DNA of 60,185 nucleotides from Deltaproteobacteria bacterium (GTDB lineage Bacteria; Desulfobacterota; Binatia; Bin18). The translations under genes were made by a program, and so were the position numbers. The stretch spans positions 1 through 60,185 of the forward strand of contig VGTJ01000009.1 of the NCBI GenBank assembly GCA_016874775.1, in the 5' to 3' direction. The stretch's first letter is position 1. Every line of letters begins with the position of its first letter. This document shows, piece by piece, positions 1 to 8,805 of this stretch. The notes beneath the pieces were generated by a model. That model worked only from the letters and a program-made list of their open reading frames with translations, did no database searches and was not told the origin of the DNA.

Positions 1-86
1 TCTTCCAAATGCTCGGCCAGATACGTACAGGTGCAATTCTTCGGCGTGCTCACCAAATATTCGACGTACTGCTTCTTGGTAATCAT
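1..86 (-). CDS. IS701-like transposase, N-terminal fragment (runs off the window)
   Basis: The minus strand from an ATG at 84-86 reads MITKKQYVEYLVSTPKN, then CTCTYLAEHLE, open to the window edge. I recognise this as the conserved amino terminus of DDE transposases of the IS701-like group; that is recall, not a search result. Only 28 residues are present, so the catalytic residues are not visible. AGGG lies only two bases before the ATG, a short spacing. The element's left terminal inverted repeat should lie between 87 and about 170, but I cannot delimit it. Confidence 0.6.
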   Translation of the reverse strand, partial: MITKKQYVEYLVSTPKNCTCTYLAEHLE

Positions 87-170
87 ATCCCTAAAATGAT
101 ACTTGTGGTCCTCAAGCGTAAGTCCTGGATATATCAATCGCGTTGGCACCATAACAAACATGAGGTGAGC

Positions 171-1151
171 ATGTTCTCAACGGTTACTCCATTTGCCCAG
201 CACATCCGGCAACAGGGAAACCCCCTGCACCGGCTTGCCATTGATACCGTGCAGGTCAACGTTGGCAAATTGTGTAATCAGGCCTGCCTGCACTGCCATG
301 TCGAGGCTGGCCCGAAACGCACGGAGATCATGGATCGTCAGACCGCGGAACAGGTTCTCGACTTCATCCGCACGGCTACGCCACAAACCGTGGATATCAC
401 TGGTGGAGCGCCGGAGCTGAACCCCTCGTTTCGTTGGCTGGTCGAACAGAATCGCCGTCAAGGACGCCATGTTATTGATCGCTGCAATCTAACGATTCTC
501 TTTGAGCCGGGTCAAGAAGACCTGCCGCAATTCCTTGCCGACCAACAGGTTGAAATCGTCGCCAGTTTACCCTGCTATTCGCTGGAGAACGTAACCAAGC
601 AGCGTGGTCAGGGCGTCTTTGAAAAATCCATTGACGCGTTAAAACGCCTGAACCGTATTGGTTACGGTTCAGAAGGCTCTGGGCTGACGCTGAACCTGGT
701 CTACAATCCCGTTGGAGCCCACCTTCCCCCGCCGCAAGCAAAACTCGAAGAGGACTATAAACGCGAACTTGGCAGCAATTTTGGCATTGCTTTCAATCAT
801 CTGTACACGATTACCAACATGCCCATCTCGCGCTTTGCGCATGCGCTGCAACGTGAGGGGAAAGCCGAAGCCTATATGGAATTGCTAGCGCATTCCTTTA
901 ATCCGACAACTCTTGACGGCCTCATGTGTCGGCGCCAGGTCAGTATCTCGTGGGATGGGTATCTCTATGATTGCGACTTCAACCAAATGCTCGATATGAA
1001 GGTCGGGAATGGCAGACCGTTTCGCTTAGGTGAAAAGCCTGCGACTGAACTGATGCAAGCGTTGCAGAAGAGAGCGATTTTGGTTGACTCTCACTGTTAC
1101 GGATGCACGGCTGGAGCAGGATCGAGTTGTGGAGGAAGTTTGCAGTCGTAG
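171..1151 (+). CDS. arsS: ArsS-like radical SAM/Cys-rich protein
   Basis: Probable radical SAM enzyme of the arsenosugar-biosynthesis ArsS family, acting in the cytoplasm on methylated arsenic. The radical SAM cluster motif CxxxCxxC is seen near residues 36-43 (CNQACLHC, followed by HVEAGP). The carboxy terminus has the family's Cys-rich tail, CYGCTAGAGSSCGG. The length, 326 residues, fits the family. The start is placed at ATG 171 because GAGGTG precedes it by three bases. An upstream in-frame ATG at 9 lies inside the transposase fragment and codes for nothing recognisable. No arsM or ars resistance gene is visible beside it, so the arsenic role rests on family resemblance alone. Some family members are selenoproteins; this copy uses only cysteines. 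Confidence 0.8.
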   Translation: MFSTVTPFAQHIRQQGNPLHRLAIDTVQVNVGKLCNQACLHCHVEAGPKRTEIMDRQTAEQVLDFIRTATPQTVDITGGAPELNPSFRWLVEQNRRQGRHVIDRCNLTILFEPGQEDLPQFLADQQVEIVASLPCYSLENVTKQRGQGVFEKSIDALKRLNRIGYGSEGSGLTLNLVYNPVGAHLPPPQAKLEEDYKRELGSNFGIAFNHLYTITNMPISRFAHALQREGKAEAYMELLAHSFNPTTLDGLMCRRQVSISWDGYLYDCDFNQMLDMKVGNGRPFRLGEKPATELMQALQKRAILVDSHCYGCTAGAGSSCGGSLQS

Positions 1152-1153
1152 CA

Positions 1154-1204
1154 AGTTGTGAGTTGTGAATTTTTTGTCGGGTGGCAGAGCACTGCCCACC
1201 CGAC
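1154..1204. repeat. AGTTGTG heptamers followed by a hairpin
   Basis: Directly after the arsS-like stop come AGTTGTG twice and AATTTTT, all in seven-base register (1154-1174). They are followed by an imperfect palindrome (1176-1204) with arms GTCGGGTGGCAG and CTGCCCACCCGAC around a short loop. The hairpin could end the arsS transcript, but it has no U-run and may instead be a dispersed palindrome. Confidence 0.55.
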
Positions 1205-1326
1205 ACACGACCTCAAGAAAGTAGGCCGGAATAAACGCAGCGTTCCCGGCGGATCATACTGGGAACGGCCTGCAGCCCCTTCGACAGGCTCAGGACAGGC
1301 TTATCCCAGCCTGCACCGAATCCAAT

Positions 1327-1719
1327 ACTGTTCGGCACAAAACTTGACCACCGACAGGCGGCAGCTGCCACTCCCCTCCTTTTAGGGGTAGGCTTTTACG
1401 CGGAGAAAAGACGAGACGTCATTCCCGCGAATGCGGGAATCCAGGGAGAATACGCAATCGTTCAGGGGTGAAGCTCCTGGATGCCCGCCTGCGCGGGCAG
1501 GACGAACACGCGGCTCCTCACGACGGGAAATCCGTGCCAATTGTGGCTTGGATAAAAAACCTACCCTTATGAGCTCTCCCTCCCAGGGAGAGGGCCTAGG
1601 GTGAGGATGATGCGCTACGCAGCGAGCCACACCCACGCTTTCTCCCCTCATCCTGCCCTTCTCCCCCTGCGGGGAGAAGGGCCCCCTCTGCATACGTGCA
1701 TAGCGAGTGCCGAACACTC
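1327..1719. repeat. Composite palindromic repeat element, copy A
   Basis: Intergenic element ending in inverted repeats (CTGTTCGGCAC on the left, GTGCCGAACAC on the right). It has a left module (about 1327-1370), a 199-bp core (1375-1573) and a right module (about 1574-1719) containing a strong GGGGAGAAGG hairpin. The core recurs in the same orientation at 53783-53981, while both outer modules recur there inverted. The core itself starts and ends in inverted repeats of about 22 bp built on GGGTAGG. I see no gene between 1152 and 1791. A short CCCTTCGACAGGCTCAGG repeat occurs at about 1277-1295. Confidence 0.8.
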
Positions 1720-1791
1720 TTGACACCGAATCACCCATTCGTCCATTCGTTTTCTGATTCCTGATCCTCCGTTTTGTCGTTAACCGGAGAG

Positions 1792-2332
1792 TCACTTAAT
1801 ACGTACAATCGCCGCATGCGGATCGCTGAGGTTTCGTGTTGCACCGAAGTTTAGGACCGTCGTCGGTAACACATGCGTTAGTGCACCTCTCTTACGATTT
1901 GCGGAGAGCGTAATGATGTCCAATCCTGGGCAACTCCCATCTGCGGCGTGGGCAACGGTCAGCGGAAATGGCCCCCGCAAGGCAACATAAATGCGCTTCC
2001 CGTCAGGAACACCTCCGACCGACAAATCGCCAAGGTCTGGTGTGGGATCGTTACTGGTGGTCGCACCGAGCGTTGTCCCGCAAGCACCGGTCGTCGTCAG
2101 GTCGTACGTCCCTTCGTGACGGGAATCGAGATTGCCCCACGGCGGGGCAATCTTAAAGACCTCAACATTATTACGGATGCGATCCATTTGATGGATATAC
2201 CGTGGTGCCCCAGAAACCACATTACGCACCAACACGATACCATGCGCATAAGGTTGGCGAACCAAGGACGAGACAAGTCAGTGCGACGACAGCAGGAACA
2301 ATGCGTGAAGCAATAGGTAGAAGTGTAAACAT
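1792..2332 (-). pseudogene. Decayed secreted beta-propeller-like protein
   Basis: ATG 2332 has AAGGAG seven bases upstream and opens a signal peptide (MFTLLPIASRIVPAVVALTC and on to PTLCA). That frame then stops at a TAA. A second frame, open from about 2265 to 1792, encodes about 157 residues, with stretches such as SGAPRYIHQMDRI, GTYDLTTTGACGTTLG, RIYVALRGPFPLTV and NLSDPHAAIVR. I associate these with the carboxy-terminal blades of YVTN/NHL-type secreted propellers. The signal peptide is therefore joined out of frame to the last blades, and several hundred bases of expected amino-terminal blades are absent. An internal deletion with frameshift is the simplest reading. The family name is recall, not a search. 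Confidence 0.6.
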
Positions 2333-2583
2333 GTATTCTCCTTGAAAGAATCAGTCAGCACTTACGTACAAGTCGAAGTGAAGCAATCTCTTCCACGTCA
2401 TCGTTGAGCGAGAGTGCCCGCATGGTGGTACGCGATGATCGTGTAGCACGGTCCCTCCTTTTTTCGCGTTGCACCCTAGCGGATGGAACGTTGGGTTGAC
2501 AAGCACCTCGTATTGGAAATTACATACAGTGAATCGCGCTGCAGCGGTGGCGTTTGGCAAGTTATTTTTTCTCACAGCATGAA

Positions 2584-2614
2584 TTGGACTCAGCGCGTAG
2601 CAAATTGCTATAAT
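2584..2614 (+). promoter_or_regulatory. Putative sigma70-type promoter for transketolase
   Basis: TATAAT at 2609-2614 is preceded by TTGGAC at 2584-2589 with a 19-base spacer, slightly long. The transketolase ATG is 26 bases downstream with GAGGAAGGGGG as ribosome binding site. The rest of 2333-2583 shows no gene I can support. Confidence 0.5.
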
Positions 2615-2640
2615 TAAAGGATAGTGAGGAAGGGGGACTC

Positions 2641-4707
2641 ATGGCACCAACACAATCGTTCGATCAGTTATCCGTCAATACAATTCGTACGCTGTCAATG
2701 GACGCCGTCCAACAGGCCAACTCCGGGCACCCAGGAACTGCGATGGCGATGGCTCCGGTCGTCTACAGCTTGTGGCAGCAGTTTCTGCGCTTCGACCCAA
2801 ATGACCCAATCTGGCCGAACCGCGATCGCTTTGTTCTTTCCATCGGCCACGCTTCAATGTTGCTCTATTCCATGCTGCATCTCACAGGGGTGAAAGCGGT
2901 CAATCCCAAATACGAAACACTCGGCCAACTCTCAGTGACGCTCGATGACATCAAGCGCTTTCGCCAGCTTGATAGTAAAACACCTGGCCACCCAGAATAT
3001 CGCTGGACTTCGGGTGTAGAGACCACGACAGGTCCACTCGGGCAAGGCGTCGCCACGAGTGTTGGCATGGCCATCGCTGGCAAGTGGATGGCGACGTATT
3101 TCAATCGTCCGGACTTCGATCTGTTCAATTACAACGTCTATGCCCTGTGCGGCGATGGCTGCATGATGGAAGGCGTCTCAGGGGAAGCAGCTTCGCTCGC
3201 TGGTCACTTGCAGTTATCAAATCTGTGCTGGGTCTACGACAACAATCGGATCACCATCGAAGGTAACACCAGTTGGGCATTCAGTGATGATATCGCCACC
3301 CGTTTTATTGGCTATGGGTGGAATGTCACGCGCGTGGGCGATGCTAACGACCTGGAGATGCTCGCCCGTGCGTTCACCACTTTTCAAAAAACCACTGACC
3401 GTCCAACACTCATTATGGTTGACAGCCACATTGCTTACGGCGCTCCGCACAAACAAGACACCAGCGCCGCGCATGGAGAGCCCCTCGGCGAAGAAGAAAT
3501 CAAACTCACCAAACGGAACTATGAATGGCCAGAAGACGCGAAATTTCTTGTCCCTGACGGCGTGTACAACCACTTCCAGCAAGGGATCGGCAATCGTGGA
3601 CGTGAACAGCGCGAGGCCTGGATGGCCAAGTTCAAGGACTATCAAAGTCGATACCCTGACCTGGCAGATCAACTCTACAAGATGCAACGTCGCCAGCTGC
3701 CAACGGACTGGGATAAAAATCTGCCAGCCTTTCCAACTGATGCCAAAGGCGTCGCTGGGCGTGATGCCTCAGCGCAGATCCTCAACACGCTGGCACAGAA
3801 CGTCCCATGGCTCATCGGTGGCGCCGCTGACCTCGCCCCTTCGACCAAAACGCGCCTCACGTTTCCTGAGGCTGGGGACTTCACGGCAGAGAGCTACGGT
3901 GGTCGCAACCTTCATTTCGGCGTACGTGAGCATGCCATGGCATCAATCCTCAACGGCATGTCACTCGCCAAGGTCCGCCCCTATGGGTCAGGGTTTTTGA
4001 TCTTTAGTGATTACTCGCGCCCAGCTATCCGTTTGAGCGCCTTGATGGAAATCCCAGTGATTTACATTTTCACCCATGACTCGATCGGCGTAGGCGAAGA
4101 TGGGCCCACTCATCAACCGATCGAGCAGTTAGCATCACTCCGCGCAATTCCGGGATTGATTACGCTACGTCCCGCGGATGCCAACGAAACCGTCGAAGCG
4201 TGGCGGTATATTATGCAACAGCATCACGAGCCAGCAGCGATTGTCTTGAGTCGACAGGCATTGCCGACCGTTGATCGCACCAAGTACGGAGCTGCGTCTG
4301 GCGTTGCTCGCGGAGCCTATGTCTTGGCAGATGCGCCAAACGGGAAACCAGACGTGCTTCTCCTGGCAAGCGGGAGTGAAGTCTCGTTGTGCCTGCAAGC
4401 GTACGAGCAGCTCAAGAATGAAGGCATCAACGCTCGCGTAGTGAGCATGCCATCGTGGGAAATCTTCGAGTACCAAAATCAAGCGTACCGGGTCAGCGTA
4501 CTTCCGCCAGAGATCACCGCGCGGGTTGCCGTCGAACAGGCTTCAACTTTTGGCTGGGAACGCTACGTGGGTTGGAGCGGGCAGATCATCGGCATGAGAA
4601 CGTTTGGTGCCTCTGCGCCACTCAAGGAGTTACAGCAAAAGTTCGGTTTCACTGCCGCCAATGTGATCGCCGCCGCTAAGGAGCAATTGGCGCGGAGCAA
4701 GGCGTAA
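2641..4707 (+). CDS. tkt: Transketolase
   Basis: Thiamin-diphosphate enzyme transferring two-carbon ketol units in the pentose phosphate or Calvin pathways, in the cytoplasm. The 688 residues cover all three domains: the ThDP/Mg site GDGCMMEG through DNN (about residues 168-200), the catalytic glutamate region GVREHAMASILNG (about 428-440), and the pyrimidine-binding HDSIGVGEDGPTHQPIEQ segment (about 479-496). The amino terminus carries the usual ANSGHPG motif. It is somewhat longer than the E. coli enzymes (about 665) but complete. It has a strong Shine-Dalgarno and its own promoter-like sequence. No other pentose phosphate gene is adjacent. Confidence 0.95.
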   Translation: MAPTQSFDQLSVNTIRTLSMDAVQQANSGHPGTAMAMAPVVYSLWQQFLRFDPNDPIWPNRDRFVLSIGHASMLLYSMLHLTGVKAVNPKYETLGQLSVTLDDIKRFRQLDSKTPGHPEYRWTSGVETTTGPLGQGVATSVGMAIAGKWMATYFNRPDFDLFNYNVYALCGDGCMMEGVSGEAASLAGHLQLSNLCWVYDNNRITIEGNTSWAFSDDIATRFIGYGWNVTRVGDANDLEMLARAFTTFQKTTDRPTLIMVDSHIAYGAPHKQDTSAAHGEPLGEEEIKLTKRNYEWPEDAKFLVPDGVYNHFQQGIGNRGREQREAWMAKFKDYQSRYPDLADQLYKMQRRQLPTDWDKNLPAFPTDAKGVAGRDASAQILNTLAQNVPWLIGGAADLAPSTKTRLTFPEAGDFTAESYGGRNLHFGVREHAMASILNGMSLAKVRPYGSGFLIFSDYSRPAIRLSALMEIPVIYIFTHDSIGVGEDGPTHQPIEQLASLRAIPGLITLRPADANETVEAWRYIMQQHHEPAAIVLSRQALPTVDRTKYGAASGVARGAYVLADAPNGKPDVLLLASGSEVSLCLQAYEQLKNEGINARVVSMPSWEIFEYQNQAYRVSVLPPEITARVAVEQASTFGWERYVGWSGQIIGMRTFGASAPLKELQQKFGFTAANVIAAAKEQLARSKA

Positions 4708-4712
4708 CCGGC

Positions 4713-4811
4713 GTCATTGCGACCCCTTCGATAAGCTCAGGATAAACTACGCGAAGCAATCTTTGTTTTTATGCAGAGATGGCTTCGCTGTTTTTCGCTC
4801 CTCCCTATGAC
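4713..4811. repeat. Degenerate GTCATTGCGA palindromic repeat
   Basis: Starts GTCATTGCGA and ends CCTATGAC. The interior has GCGAAGCAATCTTTG and AGATGGCTTCGC, which match the cleaner copy at 50663-50737. A CCCCTTCGATAAGCTCAGGA segment is inserted near the left end. It lies 6 bases after the transketolase stop and could double as a terminator hairpin. Confidence 0.65.
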
Positions 4812-4869
4812 AGACTCCCCCTCCTCATGATCTCGCAAAATTGCTAATTGTGCCTGCAGTAAGGAGGGT

Positions 4870-5259
4870 ATGATGCAAACCCAACGAGAACATCTCCTCG
4901 ATCTCACTAATCGTTTCATGGCGGCATTTAATCGGCATGACCTTGATGCGGTCATGTCGTTTTTTTCCGCTGACGCGGTCTACGACGAGTTTAACGGTAA
5001 ACACAATCAAGGCCTCGCGGCAATTCGTTCTGCGTTTACGCCACAGTTCACCGGCACGTTTGGCAACATGCAGTTTCTCGATGAAGATCTGTTTATCGAT
5101 GCTGAGACCGGGAAAGTCATGGCCAGTTGGCGCTGTACACTGTCAGTGAAAGGCCAACCAACCTCATGGCGTGGACTCGATCTGTTGCATTTTAAGGGTG
5201 ACAAACTAATTCGCAAGATTACTTACGCCAAAGCCAAAGCGCCGTTGTTTGAGGAGTGA
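4870..5259 (+). CDS. SnoaL/NTF2-like fold protein
   Basis: Small cone-shaped alpha+beta barrel protein of the SnoaL/ketosteroid-isomerase-like superfamily; substrate unknown. The 129 residues show the family's opening helix (LLDLTNRFMAAFNRHDLDAV), then MSFFSADAVYDEFNG, the G..AIRSAF helix, and a conserved W(R)G-D..HF segment near the end. AAGGAGGG stands just upstream of two adjacent ATGs (4870 and 4873); either could serve. It is alone between two repeat elements or terminators, so context gives no hint of its substrate. Confidence 0.75.
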   Translation: MMQTQREHLLDLTNRFMAAFNRHDLDAVMSFFSADAVYDEFNGKHNQGLAAIRSAFTPQFTGTFGNMQFLDEDLFIDAETGKVMASWRCTLSVKGQPTSWRGLDLLHFKGDKLIRKITYAKAKAPLFEE

Positions 5260-5314
5260 GGTCTCGCTAAACAAAGGGAGATCTAAACGCGGAAAGAGAC
5301 TAAAAGAAGAACCA

Positions 5315-5336
5315 GGAGCGGTTCGTACACCGCTCC
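5315..5336 (-). terminator. Putative terminator of the beta-helix gene
   Basis: Perfect 7-bp stem GGAGCGG/CCGCTCC with an 8-base loop, 16 bases past the stop of the leftward gene. On the minus strand it is followed by the U-rich GGTTCTTCTTTTAG. Confidence 0.6.
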
Positions 5337-5352
5337 CCAGATGAAAGTAACC

Positions 5353-7035
5353 TCAATGGCTCAGAGACGTACTGGTCAACACCCCTCCAAGCGGAACACG
5401 ATTCACCGGCAGTTTCTGAGGCTTGCCTCCCGGATAGATGACTCCGTCGGCCAGGACATCACAACGGTTGTCACCATCGAAGTGGCCCAGTGTCACTTCA
5501 GAGCGACGCTTGGTTGACGTATTCAGATACACCCAGGGTCTGTCACTACCGCTGGAAAACCACCAGGTCGCTCCGGTCGCCATGAAGGTATCGGGCAAGC
5601 TATCGCCATCGAAATCACAGACGCCCAGATCCGTACTGGCATCGACACCAAACACATTGCCGGGTTCCGCGTACGTTCCGATGAATTGGGTCGCCACCAC
5701 GGCATCCTCCCAGTTATTATGGGCAAAAACGTTGGCGCCAATGAACATCCCTTCTTCGGGAATGCCGCGCAGCTTGATCGCGTTCCCAGCGGTATAGAGG
5801 AAGGTGTTGTAGTGGATAAACATCGAATGCCCGGCGTCGCCGCAGTTCGCATGCCCTGGAAAGCAGGTGTCCGTGCCATGCACGTCGAACTGATGAGTGT
5901 AGTGATGATAGACTGGGATTCCACCAGGACAAATGTAGAGTGGAACGCAATACGTGTCGTGGTATCCGCCATTCTTGAGCACCAGATTACGGTATGCCGC
6001 GTATCCGGTTCCGGCTTCTCCGGCGCCTTTTATGGCGTGCCGATTCCAATCGAACACGTTGCGCTCGATTAACACGAAGGCCCCAGCATTCACGGACACG
6101 CCATAACCGTTACTGCCTTCATGCTGGTTGTGATGGATGAAGTTATCGTGGATGCGTACCACGGTCGGGTTCTCTGAGGGAAGCATCCTCCCTCCAGGCT
6201 GACACCCCTCATTCCCATCGCAGTCGTTCACCCGCACTGCGGCCTGACTCCAACCGTAGATCTCGTTGTTATCAATCTCAATGTTGATATCGCCACTGAC
6301 GAAGATTCCGATCCCTTTGTTGTCTCCATCGGGCACTACCCCGACGTGGTCAGGTCCTTCGATACGAACGCCGGTGATACGGATATTGTCGCCGGTCGTT
6401 TCGAATAGTACCGCCGGGCGAATCGTCGTATACAGCCGTGGTCCTGGGTGTCGTGGCGTCCGTCCACCCTCTAAGGTCACTCCTCCGGCGATGGGGAGAG
6501 CCTCCCAACCGGTCAAATCTAACTCGACATGGTTTTCAATACGGATGTGCTTATTCCCTTCTCGCAGCGCCTGCAGAAGCAAGGGCTCCATATGGTTCGC
6601 ATAGATGGAGATGATTGTCGGAGGTTCGGGCAGATCAACTTTGATACTGGCGGTTGCAAGTGTACGCCTCCCACCTCCTAACACAGCGGGCAATGTCGCG
6701 TGCAGCTTCGTACTTGTATCGGCAATGGGTTGAATGGTGCGGCTGCCGGTGGGTGAAACGAGCTGGCTATCAACATACAGCTTGATCCCGACCCCAGTAC
6801 AGCTAGTGGGAACGGTAACGTTCCAACGCAGTGCCCCAGTCTCCCAAAGACGGATAGGCTGCGGTGTGACGGAGAGCGTACCTTGCAGATCACCCAGGCA
6901 GTCAATCGCCTTCTCTTGACTGGAAGGGGTGCTTGCCGGAAGTGCATGAACAGGCGTGATCTGCAGCCCGAGGCTGAAAAGCATGGAGTTGACCATGCCA
7001 AGGTTGATCAGCTTTGCAAAAAACTTCGTGTTCAC
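5353..7035 (-). CDS. Secreted Ig-like plus right-handed beta-helix protein
   Basis: Exported protein of 560 residues starting at GTG 7035, seven bases after AAAGGAG. It has a signal peptide (about 1-32), then an Ig-like module (about 48-136) nearly repeated in the next gene upstream (RWNVTVP, CTG..IKLYV, RTLATASIKV). A beta-helix region follows (about 140-470), with NosD/pectate-lyase-like runs such as NIRITGVRIEGPD, IEIDNNEIYGWSQAAVRV and VRIHDNFIHHN. The carboxy end has two FG-GAP/VCBS-like D-x-D-G-D stretches (CDFDGDSLPDTF, GHFDGDNRCDV). A role in binding or cutting surface polysaccharide is possible, but no catalytic residues can be assigned. Confidence 0.75.
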   Translation of the reverse strand: MNTKFFAKLINLGMVNSMLFSLGLQITPVHALPASTPSSQEKAIDCLGDLQGTLSVTPQPIRLWETGALRWNVTVPTSCTGVGIKLYVDSQLVSPTGSRTIQPIADTSTKLHATLPAVLGGGRRTLATASIKVDLPEPPTIISIYANHMEPLLLQALREGNKHIRIENHVELDLTGWEALPIAGGVTLEGGRTPRHPGPRLYTTIRPAVLFETTGDNIRITGVRIEGPDHVGVVPDGDNKGIGIFVSGDINIEIDNNEIYGWSQAAVRVNDCDGNEGCQPGGRMLPSENPTVVRIHDNFIHHNQHEGSNGYGVSVNAGAFVLIERNVFDWNRHAIKGAGEAGTGYAAYRNLVLKNGGYHDTYCVPLYICPGGIPVYHHYTHQFDVHGTDTCFPGHANCGDAGHSMFIHYNTFLYTAGNAIKLRGIPEEGMFIGANVFAHNNWEDAVVATQFIGTYAEPGNVFGVDASTDLGVCDFDGDSLPDTFMATGATWWFSSGSDRPWVYLNTSTKRRSEVTLGHFDGDNRCDVLADGVIYPGGKPQKLPVNRVPLGGVLTSTSLSH

Positions 7036-7249
7036 AAACCGTCTCCTTTGAGGTGTGATACTGGAAGTAGATGAGAAAATCTCGGAACATGCTGCATGCG
7101 CACTGTCGCGGCGAACTTTCCGTAACTGGCCGCTCTACGAGTCTGATCAGTGTTTACTGAAGACGTTCTTGTGCACAGCCAGTGAGGAAATAATCCCTGC
7201 GTTCGACTTTGGCAACTTCTACTGGTGCCATGCCTAGACGGTAGACACG

Positions 7250-8641
7250 CTACTGCGCATCTAACTTCCAGTTTGACTGAAACGAAGGAGTGCGTGGACC
7301 TGATGTTACAGAGGTTTCTCCAAGTTCGCCCCAGCGGCTGTAGTACCGGATGAACAACTGACCATTGAGCGGAAAGTTCTTTTCACCTACGTTCACAACA
7401 CCTCCGCCTTGGTATCCAGACCGTCCCAGTTTACCGTTGGCCCAGGTGAACCAGCGGTACGCATCCTTGGTTTGACAGTTCAGGAGAGGCTCTCCTTCCT
7501 CTTCGACAGGAGCAAGGTCGCAGGCCAGTTCGCTCGGGTACGTCGCATGACTGCCATCTGCCACCCAGCCGATCGGGTGCGTGTTGTCAAACCAACTTAT
7601 GTTGTTTGCACTTCTGTAAGTTGAGCAGTCTCCATGCCCACAAAAATAGACACCGTTGACTGTGTACGCGCCGTTTAATCGTACAATAATGGATTCCCAG
7701 TCGCCCTCATGATTAAACGATGCGACGTTATCGTTGTACGGGTAAAAGAACCAATACTGGAGGTTCAGCCCGCCAATCGAATTCTTGTAGACATGTCCGT
7801 ACACTTTCCACTGCGTCGGGTTTGAGCTGCCGCGGTGGGTCGCGTCGTTCGGCGCTTGCAAGAAGAAGTGCTGATCTTCGTCGAAGAAACGATCATACGT
7901 TGACTGTATTACCCAATTCTTATGATCGCACCCATCCCAAAAGCCTTCCTTAGGAGAGTGAGCTTGGTTAATCAGACTCGATTGCGTAACCGCACCAAGC
8001 GCGAGGACCTCATCGTCGCTACAGTTATTATGATGAAAGCGTAGCGTGGTGCGCGCGAGATACCAATCGACGTTGGCCGGTTTGATCCAGTCGTAATCGA
8101 ACGGCATATACAGGACTGGTGCGTAGTGATTCAAAAGACAGTCTTCTTTGCTGTCGTTAATGCCATCACGGTCGGCATCCCAATAGATCGAGGACGGACA
8201 GAAAGACAGGTTGGGGTCTGTAGGGGGCAGGTTCACTTTAATAGCGGAGGTAGCCAGCGTACGTTCCCCGCCGCCGTGCACCGCAGGCAACGTAGCACGC
8301 AGCCGATAGCTCGTGTCAGCGCTCGGTTGAATGTTCTGGCTTCCGGTAGAGGACACAAGCTGATTATTGACATATAGCTTGACCCCTTTGCCGGTACAGC
8401 TACTAGGAACCGTGACATTCCAACGGAGAGTTGCGGTCTGCCCAAGGTTGATGACCTGCGGGGTGTTGGAAATAGCGCCCTGTAAGTCGCTAAAGCAGTC
8501 AAGCGAATCTTCCTGTTGCGGAGGTTCGTTCGCTGGAATTGCGTGCGCGGGCGAACTCGACAGCCCAAGGCTGAGAAGAGTGAGGTTGAAAGCGATGGCC
8601 TGAATCGCTTTGGCTGCTGCTTCAGAAAGTTTTGTGTTCAT
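7250..8641 (-). CDS. Secreted Ig-like plus Vps62-like domain protein
   Basis: 463 residues beginning MNTKLSEAAAKAIQAIAFNL, with a signal peptide ending near SSPAHA. The Ig-like module at about 48-140 is closely related to that of the downstream neighbour (same RWNVTVPSSCTG, LYVNNQLVSSTGS and RTLATSAIKVNLP pattern), which indicates tandem duplication. The rest resembles the Vps62/DUF946 family of plant, fungal and some bacterial proteins: LNHYAPVLYMPFDYDWIKP, then LNLQYWFFYPYND, then NHEGDWESIIVRL. Function of that domain is unknown. A D-x-D-x-D-G calcium-type loop (DADRDGINDS) joins the two parts. Confidence 0.75.
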   Translation of the reverse strand: MNTKLSEAAAKAIQAIAFNLTLLSLGLSSSPAHAIPANEPPQQEDSLDCFSDLQGAISNTPQVINLGQTATLRWNVTVPSSCTGKGVKLYVNNQLVSSTGSQNIQPSADTSYRLRATLPAVHGGGERTLATSAIKVNLPPTDPNLSFCPSSIYWDADRDGINDSKEDCLLNHYAPVLYMPFDYDWIKPANVDWYLARTTLRFHHNNCSDDEVLALGAVTQSSLINQAHSPKEGFWDGCDHKNWVIQSTYDRFFDEDQHFFLQAPNDATHRGSSNPTQWKVYGHVYKNSIGGLNLQYWFFYPYNDNVASFNHEGDWESIIVRLNGAYTVNGVYFCGHGDCSTYRSANNISWFDNTHPIGWVADGSHATYPSELACDLAPVEEEGEPLLNCQTKDAYRWFTWANGKLGRSGYQGGGVVNVGEKNFPLNGQLFIRYYSRWGELGETSVTSGPRTPSFQSNWKLDAQ

Positions 8642-8750
8642 CCCTGTTTCCTTCCTTCGGTCGAGTTCCCCGTCTGCAGCTGATGATAGGAATCGAGGAC
8701 ACGCGGCGCGAATTCCCTATCGGATTTCTGGCTGGGAGAGGCGTTTGAAA

Positions 8751-8782
8751 ACGGAGGGCTTGCCGTGTAGCAAACCCTCCGT
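8751..8782 (-). terminator. Putative terminator after the FnIII gene
   Basis: Stem ACGGAGGG/CCCTCCGT with a second inner pairing TTGC/GCAA. On the minus strand the stem is followed by TTTTC. It lies 24 bases downstream of the leftward stop at 8806. Confidence 0.7.
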
Positions 8783-8805
8783 GCGTTACTCTTTGCGAGT
8801 CTTGA

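Noticed and set aside
9-170. An amino-terminal extension of the ArsS-like protein
   Set aside because: The opposite strand encodes a transposase start here, the extension resembles nothing, and ATG 171 has a Shine-Dalgarno.
2351-2575. A small leftward gene of 74 codons upstream of transketolase
   Set aside because: No Shine-Dalgarno, no recognisable sequence, and it overlaps the promoter region.
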